From: CAG-632 sp963626805
Lineage (GTDB): Bacteria > Bacillota > Clostridia > Lachnospirales > Lachnospiraceae
Length of the DNA: 64,000 nucleotides
Assembly (NCBI GenBank): GCA_963626805.1
Contig: CAVFXS010000028.1
Location: 48,297-112,296 of the forward strand
Direction: 5' to 3'
How positions within the stretch are numbered: position 1 is the first letter of the stretch; each line of letters begins with the position of its first letter. Below are positions 7,914 to 15,600 of the stretch, piece after piece. Made by a program: the position numbers and the translations under genes. The notes beneath the pieces are model-generated. The model saw only the letters and a list, made by a program, of their open reading frames with translations, made no database searches and had not been told where the DNA came from.

Positions 7914-9725
7914 ATGATGAAGGTAAAAGCAATGAAAACAAGACTGCTGGCATGGATGCTGGCAATCGCAGTCTTAGTTTCCGGAAGTATGGTGCTGGCT
8001 TCCGGAGAGCAGGTGTATGCAGAGACATTGACACCGGTTCAGGCACATGGACAGCTGTCTGTAAGTGGAACGCAGATCGTGGATCAGAAAGGACAGGCGT
8101 TCCAGCTGCGTGGTGTGAGTACACACGGAATCAACTGGGATGTAGGAAGACCGTATGTGAATCAGGCGGCTTTCCAGACCCTGCGGGATGACTGGGGAGC
8201 GAATGCAATCCGTCTGGCGATGTACACCGCTGAATATAACGGCTATTGTACCGGAGGTAATCAGGCAGAATTAAAGGGGCTTCTCCGGACCGGAGTTGAT
8301 GCGGCAAAGAATCTTGGCATGTATGCGATCATTGACTGGCATGTCTTAAACGATCAGAATCCGCTGACATATCTGGAGCAGGCGAAGGGATTCTGGAGTG
8401 AGACCTCTGCCACCTATAAGGATTATAACAATGTATTATATGAGATCTGCAATGAGCCGAATAACTGCAGCTGGGATGATATTAAGAATTATGCGAATCA
8501 GGTCATTCCAATCATCCGGGCGAATGATCCGGATGCCATTATCATTGTAGGAACCCCGACCTGGTCTCAGCTGGGTATGTGGGGACACACGAATGAAGTG
8601 GCAGATTCTCCTTTAACCGGATATAGTAATCTGGTATATGCATTGCATTTCTATTGTGCAGAAGCGTCCCATAGCCAGTATCTGCCGGCAAAGGTAGATT
8701 ATGCAGTATCTAAGGGACTGCCGATTCTGGTTTCTGAGTTTGGACTATCTCCGGCAAGCGGTGATGGAGCAATCGATACCAATCAGGCAGATGTGTGGCT
8801 GAATAAGCTGGATGGCTATAAGATCGGATATTTTGTATGGAGCTTCAGTAATAAGGCAGAAAGCTCTGCCCTGATTTCATCCGGCTGCGGCAAGACGTCC
8901 GGATGGAGTGAAGGAGAGCTGACCGATGCCGGACGCTACATCCGCAGTCGGTATCAGGCAAGACGGGAAGTAATCGAAGTAAAGCCGGTGGATGAAAAAC
9001 AGGTAGATGCATTCGTAACCAGACTGTATCAGCTGGTGCTGGGACGGAAGCCAGAGAGCTCCGGTAAGGCATACTGGAAGGCAGAGCTGTGTAATCGGAG
9101 AAAGACCGGTGCCGAGGTCGGATATGGCTTCGTATTCAGTGCGGAATATACGGCAAAAAAGACATCGGATACGGATTATGTAGAAATGCTCTACAAGGTA
9201 TATATGAACCGGAATTCAGATGCAGAGGGATTGAATTACTGGACAGGATTATTGAAACAGGGAGTATCCAGAGAATATGTATTCAAGGGATTTGTAGATT
9301 CGAAGGAATATCTCCAGATCTGTGAGTCCTATGGCATAGAGCGTGGCACCATCCATCTGAAGCAGGCAAGAGATCAGAATGTCAATCTGACGAAGTATGT
9401 GAACCGTTTATACCAGACCTCTCTCGGACGGAGCGGGGAGCCGGATGGTCTGAACTACTGGTGTTGTGCGATTCAGAGGAAGACCACAACTCCGGTAAAG
9501 GCAGCGGAATACTTTATCTGCTCTCCGGAATTTGAGAAAAAGAGATTAAACAATACCGAGTATGTGAAGGTGCTTTACCGGACCTTTATGGGAAGAGAGT
9601 ATGATAAGAACGGATTAAATTACTGGGTAAACAGGCTGAATAGCGGAGAAAGCCGGAAATCAGTCCTGAAGTCCTTTGCAGGCTGTCCGGAGTTCCAGAA
9701 TATTGTAAAGAGCTTCGGGCTGTAA
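7914..9725 (+). CDS. Secreted GH5 endoglucanase-type enzyme with DUF4214 repeats
   Basis: This 603-residue secreted protein has a basic start, a hydrophobic core and ALASGEQVYAE near residue 38 as a signal peptide. A GH5 catalytic domain (about 45-345) has QLRGVSTHGINW, the acid/base Glu181 in ICNEPN and the nucleophile Glu275 in LVSEFG, matching the GH5_2 cellulase group. Residues from about 365 to the end are DUF4214: two double units, the last ending FAGCPEFQNIVKSFGL, identical to the end of the first peptidase. Such enzymes cleave beta-1,4-glucans; here it may act on dietary glucan or on the cell's own exopolysaccharide. It is followed after 22 bases by the second peptidase gene. Confidence 0.92.
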   Translation: MMKVKAMKTRLLAWMLAIAVLVSGSMVLASGEQVYAETLTPVQAHGQLSVSGTQIVDQKGQAFQLRGVSTHGINWDVGRPYVNQAAFQTLRDDWGANAIRLAMYTAEYNGYCTGGNQAELKGLLRTGVDAAKNLGMYAIIDWHVLNDQNPLTYLEQAKGFWSETSATYKDYNNVLYEICNEPNNCSWDDIKNYANQVIPIIRANDPDAIIIVGTPTWSQLGMWGHTNEVADSPLTGYSNLVYALHFYCAEASHSQYLPAKVDYAVSKGLPILVSEFGLSPASGDGAIDTNQADVWLNKLDGYKIGYFVWSFSNKAESSALISSGCGKTSGWSEGELTDAGRYIRSRYQARREVIEVKPVDEKQVDAFVTRLYQLVLGRKPESSGKAYWKAELCNRRKTGAEVGYGFVFSAEYTAKKTSDTDYVEMLYKVYMNRNSDAEGLNYWTGLLKQGVSREYVFKGFVDSKEYLQICESYGIERGTIHLKQARDQNVNLTKYVNRLYQTSLGRSGEPDGLNYWCCAIQRKTTTPVKAAEYFICSPEFEKKRLNNTEYVKVLYRTFMGREYDKNGLNYWVNRLNSGESRKSVLKSFAGCPEFQNIVKSFGL

Positions 9726-9747
9726 GAACTGAAGAAGAGGTGATAGA

Positions 9748-11838
9748 ATGAGAAGAAAGATATGGATAGGCATCCTGACACTGGTAATGCTCATACAGAC
9801 AGGGATGCCATATGTAGGGGCAGAGGATACAGCGATTCCAATGCTGACCTATCAGGGAACAGAGGAAGAACCGGTCAGCAGCATTCAGAATAGTGATGCA
9901 TATGAAGAAGAGCTGCAGGCGGTTAATGCGGAGACAGTATCTGTGGCGACGGCTGTGCCTGCGTCTTATGTATCTCCCTATAGTACCTCTATAAAGAACC
10001 AGAATCCGTATGGAACCTGCTGGGCATTTGCATTGATCGGTGCATCTGAGGCCAGTATTTATAAGCAGGGGCTCGGAACTGCGGATACGGATCTGTCAGA
10101 GTGGCAGCTGGCATATTTCATGTCGCATACAGTCACAGATCCACTGGGAGGAACTGCAGGTGATTCCTTTACAGCAGAAGCCGGTGGAAAATCATATCTG
10201 AACGCCGGTGGTAATCAGCAGCTGGCGACCAGACGGGTAGCGAACTGGCAGGGATTGACAGAAGAGACAAAAGCACCATATACAACTGTATTGAAAAATT
10301 CAAGTGCAGGTCTGCAGAATACAGTGGCATACGGACAGGATGCCTATCATCTGGAGAATTCCTATTGGGTATCGATGAAGGATCAGACACTTGTAAAACA
10401 GCTGATACAGGAATACGGAGCCTGTGGAAGCTCTTATTGCAGTGCTGATGAATATTACAGTACCGGCACACAGTTAAGCTTTGGAACCAGTGAAGCGGTA
10501 GCTGTCTATTGCCCCGATACCGTCAAAACCAATCATGCTATTACGATTATCGGCTGGGATGATAGCTACAGCCGGGAAAACTTCGGGGAGCATAAGCCGG
10601 AGGGGGATGGAGCATGGTATTGTAAGAACAGCTGGGGCTCGACCTGGAGTAAAGATGGATATTTCTGGATATCCTATGAAGACATACCGCTGTTAAACAG
10701 TAATGCATACTTTTATGAATATGGCTGTGCAGATAATTATGATCATAATTATCAGTATGATGGAGGAGTCGTAAATTATGAGTATGGGAGTTATTGGGAA
10801 TATCAGGCCAACCGTTATGTGGCAACCTCCACCCAGAGCTTAAAAGCAGTGGGATTTTATACAGTAGACTCCTTATATCAGTGTACGATCATGATATATA
10901 AGAACTGTACCTCCGACAATCCGTCCTCCGGAACGCTGATGCTGACGCAGCAGGCGGATCAGACCTATGCAGGATTTCATACAGTCGTACTGGATAAGTC
11001 CATTGCACTGGAAAAAGGCGAGAGCTTTTCAGTGGTTATTAAGCAGCTGACGAGCACCGGAGAGACCGGACGGATACCGATTGATATTACTACCTCCGCC
11101 TCCTGGTATGAGAATGTTTCGGTATCGCAGGATGGACAAAGCTTTATCAGTCCAAACGGAACCGGATGGATGGATATATCAGCTGATGGTGGAAATGAGA
11201 ACTGCCGGATCAAGGCATATACAGATGATGTTATAATTCAAGTATCCGGAGTGACCTTGAATAAAACCGGTGCCACCCTGATGAAAAATGAGACACTCAC
11301 ATTGAAGGCGACAGTGACACCTTCCAATGCAACGAATAAGGCTGTCACATGGAAGTCTTCCAATACGAAGATCGCAGCTGTGAGCAGCAGTGGAAAGGTG
11401 ACGGCAAAGTCACCCGGAACCGTCACGATCACCTGTACTGCAAAGGATGGAAGTGGACAGAAGGCAACCTGTAAGATAACGGTTCGGGAATATACGGAAA
11501 TCGAGGAATATGTATCCCGGTTATACACGGGAGCCTTAGGCAGAGAGGCGGAGCCGGCCGGTATGCAGTACTGGGTACAGGAGATCCAGTCGAAGCGGAG
11601 AACTCCGGTTCAGGTGGCAGAATGCTTCTTCTTTGTGCCGGAATTTACAGACAAGAACTTAAATAATACGGAATTTGTAAAGGTTCTTTACCGTGCCTTT
11701 ATGGGGCGGGAATATGATAAGCAGGGACTTGATTACTGGGTAGCCCGCCTGAATCAGGGAGATAGCCGGAAGACGATCGTAAAAACATTTGCGGGCTGTG
11801 AAGAATTTCAAAAAATCATCCGCAGCTTTGGTTTGTAA
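9748..11838 (+). CDS. Secreted papain-like (C1) cysteine peptidase with BIG2 and DUF4214 domains
   Basis: This 696-residue protein starts with a clear signal peptide (residues 1-25, ending YVGAED). The peptidase domain has NQNPYGTCWAF (Cys91), NHAITIIGW (His263) and KNSWGSTW (Asn294). A lectin-like beta region follows. A bacterial Ig-like BIG2 domain (about 497-575, with TVTPSNAT and VTWKSSN) comes next, then a DUF4214 pair ending FAGCEEFQKIIRSFGL. It is a full-length paralogue of the out-of-frame peptidase at 5733 but has the extra BIG2 module and no Thr/Glu linker. It probably acts at or near the cell surface. Co-transcription with the GH5 gene is likely (22-base gap, no terminator). Confidence 0.9.
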   Translation: MRRKIWIGILTLVMLIQTGMPYVGAEDTAIPMLTYQGTEEEPVSSIQNSDAYEEELQAVNAETVSVATAVPASYVSPYSTSIKNQNPYGTCWAFALIGASEASIYKQGLGTADTDLSEWQLAYFMSHTVTDPLGGTAGDSFTAEAGGKSYLNAGGNQQLATRRVANWQGLTEETKAPYTTVLKNSSAGLQNTVAYGQDAYHLENSYWVSMKDQTLVKQLIQEYGACGSSYCSADEYYSTGTQLSFGTSEAVAVYCPDTVKTNHAITIIGWDDSYSRENFGEHKPEGDGAWYCKNSWGSTWSKDGYFWISYEDIPLLNSNAYFYEYGCADNYDHNYQYDGGVVNYEYGSYWEYQANRYVATSTQSLKAVGFYTVDSLYQCTIMIYKNCTSDNPSSGTLMLTQQADQTYAGFHTVVLDKSIALEKGESFSVVIKQLTSTGETGRIPIDITTSASWYENVSVSQDGQSFISPNGTGWMDISADGGNENCRIKAYTDDVIIQVSGVTLNKTGATLMKNETLTLKATVTPSNATNKAVTWKSSNTKIAAVSSSGKVTAKSPGTVTITCTAKDGSGQKATCKITVREYTEIEEYVSRLYTGALGREAEPAGMQYWVQEIQSKRRTPVQVAECFFFVPEFTDKNLNNTEFVKVLYRAFMGREYDKQGLDYWVARLNQGDSRKTIVKTFAGCEEFQKIIRSFGL

Positions 11839-11847
11839 ATGCGCCAG

Positions 11848-11876
11848 TTGTATTTCTGAAATATCTAAGGTATAAT
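11848..11876 (+). promoter_or_regulatory. Promoter of the first polysaccharide operon
   Basis: TTGTAT, a 17-bp spacer and a perfect TATAAT lie 39 bases upstream of the ABC permease start. No other comparable promoter was noticed before 31.8 kb, apart from the boundaries of the AT-rich insert. Confidence 0.75.
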
Positions 11877-11914
11877 AGTAAAGATTATGCAATAGAACAC
11901 GAAAGGCAGATAAT

Positions 11915-12691
11915 ATGAAAGCAATAAAAGAATTGTATGCATACAGAGAAATGATAGCAGGACTGGTACGAAGAGATCTGCGAGGCAGATATAAGGGATC
12001 CGTGCTCGGATTCCTGTGGACGTTTGTAAATCCGCTTCTGCAGCTGGTGGTGTATACCATGGTGTTTTCGGTGATCATGAAAAACGGGATCGAGAAATAT
12101 TACATCTATCTGTTTGTGGGACTGGTGCCATGGATCTTTTTCAGCACCTCTGTAACCGGAGGAGCCAGCAGTATTTTAAGCTCTAAGGATATGGTGAAAA
12201 AGATTTATTTTCCGCGGGAGGTTCTTCCGATTTCCGTAGTGACCAGCGGATTCATTAATATGCTGTTTTGCTTTATTATCATCTTCGCGGCGTTATTTAT
12301 ATCCGGAATCGGTGTAAATCCGGCAGCATTGCTGTTCCTTCCGATTATTATGATCGTAGAGTATTTTCTTGCTCTGGGATTCGCATTATTATCTTCCGCA
12401 TTGACCGTTTATTTCCGGGATCTGGAATATATCTTAGGTATTATTACGATGGCGTGGATGTATCTGACGCCGGTTATGTATCCGGAGACCATGGTACCGG
12501 AGAATCTGCTGTGGGTTCTGAGACTGAATCCGATGACATCTGTGATCATGGCATACCGTGACATCTTATACTATAAACAGCTGCCACAGCTGGAGACATT
12601 GTTACAGGCACTGATTGTAGGTATCGTATTCTGCATTCTGGGACATTTTGTATTCTGCAAACTGCAGAAGGGCTTCGTGGAGGAAATGTAA
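11915..12691 (+). CDS. wzm: ABC-2 polysaccharide export permease (Wzm type)
   Basis: This 258-residue membrane protein has about six helices and the ABC-2 polysaccharide permease layout: RRDLRGRYKGSVLGFLW at the start, YFPREVLPIS in the loop after helix 2, and YLTPVMYPETMVPE before the last helices. It exports a lipid-linked glycan across the membrane with the ATPase encoded next (TAATG, one-base overlap). In Gram-positive bacteria the same family also exports wall teichoic acid (TagG), but the surrounding glycosyltransferases point to a cell-surface polysaccharide. Confidence 0.92.
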   Translation: MKAIKELYAYREMIAGLVRRDLRGRYKGSVLGFLWTFVNPLLQLVVYTMVFSVIMKNGIEKYYIYLFVGLVPWIFFSTSVTGGASSILSSKDMVKKIYFPREVLPISVVTSGFINMLFCFIIIFAALFISGIGVNPAALLFLPIIMIVEYFLALGFALLSSALTVYFRDLEYILGIITMAWMYLTPVMYPETMVPENLLWVLRLNPMTSVIMAYRDILYYKQLPQLETLLQALIVGIVFCILGHFVFCKLQKGFVEEM

Positions 12692-14031
12692 TGAAAGACA
12701 GTCAAAATGCAATTGAAGTAGAGAATATTACAAAGAAATTTAAGGTATATTTTGATAAAGGAAATCAGCTGAAGGAGCGGATCCTGTTTCATAACCGGAA
12801 TCGGTATGAGGAGCATTGGGTATTAAAGGGGATTTCGTTTCAGGTGAAGAAGGGAGAGGCGATCGGTCTGGTTGGTCATAATGGCTGTGGTAAGAGTACC
12901 ACGCTGAAGCTGTTATCCAGGATCATTTATCCGGATTCCGGAAACATTGAGATGGCAGGCCGGGTATCCAGTCTGATCGAGCTGGGTGCGGGCTTTCATC
13001 CGGATATGAGCGGACGGGAGAATATCTATACCAATGCGGCTATCTTCGGTCTGACAAGGAAGGAGATCGATGCCAGACTGGACGATATCATTGCTTTCTC
13101 AGAGCTGGAGGAGTTCATTGATAATCCGGTTCGGACATACTCATCCGGTATGTATATGCGACTGGCATTTTCCGTAGCAATCAATGTAGATGCAGAGATT
13201 CTTCTGATCGACGAGATCCTGGCGGTCGGTGATGCGAATTTCCAGGCGAAGTGCTTTAACCGGCTGCGGGAGATCAAGGCGCAGGGGACAACGATTGTGA
13301 TCGTATCGCATTCCTTATCACAGATTGAGCAGATCTGTGACCGGTCCATCTGGATCCATGAGGGTGAGATCCGTATGGAGGGCAGACCGCGGGATGTCCA
13401 TGCAGAGTATCTGGGATATATGGGCGAGGTCCGTCAGCAGATCGCAGATAAAGAGAAGGAACGGTTAAAGGAGAAAGAGCGTCAGAAGGAACAGGAACGC
13501 GAGAAACAGAAGCAGAAGGAAGCCCAGAAGAAAAAAGAAAGCATGACACTCGGAGTCGGACATGAAGATGTGATCGCAACCGAGCGGAACGAGAAGCGCT
13601 GGGGCAATGGTAAGGTTGTGATCAAGGAGGTCGGCATGTATCAGGCCGGAGATACCTCCAGAATGCGTACGATCTTTAAGACCGGAGAGGATGTAGAGGC
13701 TGTTGTCCGGTATGAGGTAAAGGAACCGATCAAGGATGCCGTGTTCGGCATGGCAATCTATGACAGTCAGGGGCTGCATTGCTACGGCACGAACACAAAG
13801 ATTGACCGGATGGATGATTTTGATGTGACGAAATCCGGTGAGGTGCATCTTCTGATGCCGAAGCTTGATCTGCTTCCGGAGGTATATGTACTGGATGTAT
13901 CGATCGAGTGTGAGACAGCGTTGCCGGTCGATTATTACCGACGGGCATATCGGTTTGAGATGACGAATGTCCTGGAGGAAGTCGGACGGTTCCGGTTAGA
14001 GCATTCCTGGGAGATAAAGGAGGCAGAGTAA
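12691..14031 (+). CDS. wzt: ABC polysaccharide export ATPase with C-terminal glycan-binding domain (Wzt type)
   Basis: The 446-residue ATPase partner of the permease has Walker A GHNGCGKST (62-70), signature SSGMY (151-155) and Walker B ILLIDE (170-175). After the nucleotide-binding domain comes an unusually charged Lys/Glu/Gln linker (about 247-285). A Wzt-C-type beta-sandwich follows (about 300-446). In characterised O-antigen exporters that domain binds a chain-terminal modification and couples chain termination to export. The presence of this domain suggests export of a capped, finished glycan. It is followed after 2 bases by a GT4 gene. Confidence 0.9.
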   Translation: MKDSQNAIEVENITKKFKVYFDKGNQLKERILFHNRNRYEEHWVLKGISFQVKKGEAIGLVGHNGCGKSTTLKLLSRIIYPDSGNIEMAGRVSSLIELGAGFHPDMSGRENIYTNAAIFGLTRKEIDARLDDIIAFSELEEFIDNPVRTYSSGMYMRLAFSVAINVDAEILLIDEILAVGDANFQAKCFNRLREIKAQGTTIVIVSHSLSQIEQICDRSIWIHEGEIRMEGRPRDVHAEYLGYMGEVRQQIADKEKERLKEKERQKEQEREKQKQKEAQKKKESMTLGVGHEDVIATERNEKRWGNGKVVIKEVGMYQAGDTSRMRTIFKTGEDVEAVVRYEVKEPIKDAVFGMAIYDSQGLHCYGTNTKIDRMDDFDVTKSGEVHLLMPKLDLLPEVYVLDVSIECETALPVDYYRRAYRFEMTNVLEEVGRFRLEHSWEIKEAE

Positions 14032-14033
14032 GG

Positions 14034-15089
14034 ATGAAAATAGTGATTACCACTGTGCAGATCCCGTTTGTACAGGGCGGAGCCGAGCTCCATGCCAGAA
14101 ATCTGAAACAGGCTCTGATCGAAGCAGGACATGAAGTGGATATTGTAACAATGCCTTTTATGGGACATCCGATCGATGTGATCGAGGATTATATTGTAGC
14201 ATCACGGTTAATGAATGTACGGGATTCCTGGGCGGCAGGACATACGGATTTCTGCATCGGATTAAAGTTTCCGGCGTATTATATGCCGCATCCGAACAAG
14301 GTGGTATGGGCACTGCATCAGCATCGGGAGGCATATGAGTTATTTGACACCGATTACAGTAATATGAGGGATGATGAGAAGGGCAATGAAGTCCGGAGGA
14401 GCATTTACAATGCGGATCGGCAGTATCTGTCTGAGGCGAAGCATATTTTTGCAAATTCAGAGAATGTGGCAGGACGGATGCTTTATTATACGGGACTTAC
14501 ATCCACACCATTGTATCATCCGTGTCCGGATATGGAGAAGTTCTATCATGAGGAATATGGAGATTATATTCTGATGCCAAGCCGGATCAATGTTACCAAG
14601 CGGCAGATGCTGGCACTGGAGGCCGTGATGCTGACGAAGCATCCGGTAAAGCTTTGCATTGTCGGTAAGACAGATAATGAGAAGAAAAAGCGGGAGTTTC
14701 TGGAGCATATCCGGGAGTGCGGTCTGGAGGACCGGGTGACCTATCTGGACTTTGTATCACAGGAAAAGAAGCTTGAGTTATATGCAAAGGCCAAAGCAGT
14801 CCTGTTTATTCCGTTTGATGAGGATTATGGCTATATCACACTGGAGGGAATGGCAGCAGCGAAGCCCGTGATCACATGTAAGGACAGTGGCGGACCTCTG
14901 GAGTTTGTAGAAGATGGTATGACCGGAATCGTTTCCGAGCCGACAGCAGAGGAGCTGGCCCGACATCTGGACGAACTGTGGACATCGAAGACCATGGCAG
15001 CAGAATACGGAGCTGCAGCCAACAAGAAACTCCGGGATATGGATATTACCTGGGCGCATGTAGTGGAGGAACTGGTGAAATATGCATAG
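14034..15089 (+). CDS. GT4-family glycosyltransferase
   Basis: A 351-residue cytoplasmic GT-B enzyme. The N-terminus has VQIPFVQGGAELHARNL, the usual glycine-rich acceptor side. The C-terminal domain has MPSRINVTKRQ and FDEDYGYITLEGMAAAKP, with the donor-binding Glu pair. It is close in sequence to the first half of the double glycosyltransferase at 15597 (shared DEDYGYIT core), suggesting duplication. The stop overlaps the next start by 8 bases, so it is translated in one unit with the coiled-coil protein that follows. Confidence 0.88.
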   Translation: MKIVITTVQIPFVQGGAELHARNLKQALIEAGHEVDIVTMPFMGHPIDVIEDYIVASRLMNVRDSWAAGHTDFCIGLKFPAYYMPHPNKVVWALHQHREAYELFDTDYSNMRDDEKGNEVRRSIYNADRQYLSEAKHIFANSENVAGRMLYYTGLTSTPLYHPCPDMEKFYHEEYGDYILMPSRINVTKRQMLALEAVMLTKHPVKLCIVGKTDNEKKKREFLEHIRECGLEDRVTYLDFVSQEKKLELYAKAKAVLFIPFDEDYGYITLEGMAAAKPVITCKDSGGPLEFVEDGMTGIVSEPTAEELARHLDELWTSKTMAAEYGAAANKKLRDMDITWAHVVEELVKYA

Positions 15090-15600
15090 TACAATGGAAA
15101 AAGTAGAAAACATAAAAAAGGAGCTGGAGCAGCCGGTGGATGAGCAGGCGTTCCATCATGAACAGCCACAGGGAGTTGCAGACGGACAGAGACTGGCGGA
15201 TGCTCTGCTCAGACGTTCTGCCATGGATGAGATGAAGCAGAAGCGGGAGAATGATTATCTGGAGAAGATCCTTCAGGAAAGCGAAGCTATCCGGGGAAGC
15301 GTGGCGGCAAATAATCAGTTTTATATGGTGAATTATTATCGAGATCTGGAAGGAAATAAGATCACGGTATTTTTTAAGAAGGCAATCCGTAAGATCCTGT
15401 ATTTCTTATTGCAGCCGGTGATCGATGAGCAGAACCGGTTTAATGCATCCGTAACACAGTCATTAAACGGAGTCTTTGCACTGGTAGAGAAGCAGACGGC
15501 AGTGATCTCGGAGCAGAAGCAGGAGATGAACCGGCTGACCAGACGCTGCGCAGAGGCAGAAGACCGGTTAGACGGAATGGAAAAGGAGTTGGATGTATGA
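15082..15600 (+). CDS. Uncharacterised charged coiled-coil protein in glycan operon
   Basis: A 172-residue protein not recognised as any family. The first 70 residues are polar and highly charged. Residues about 95-110 are basic with a short hydrophobic stretch (ITVFFKKAIRKILYFLL) that could dip into the membrane. Residues about 113-170 are predicted coiled coil by heptad-like hydrophobic spacing and Glu/Gln/Arg content. It overlaps the previous gene by 8 bases and the next by 4 (ATGA), so it is translationally coupled to two GT4 enzymes. A scaffold or chain-length partner tethering glycosyltransferases to the exporter is possible, but this is only inferred from context. Confidence 0.75.
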   Translation: MHSTMEKVENIKKELEQPVDEQAFHHEQPQGVADGQRLADALLRRSAMDEMKQKRENDYLEKILQESEAIRGSVAANNQFYMVNYYRDLEGNKITVFFKKAIRKILYFLLQPVIDEQNRFNASVTQSLNGVFALVEKQTAVISEQKQEMNRLTRRCAEAEDRLDGMEKELDV

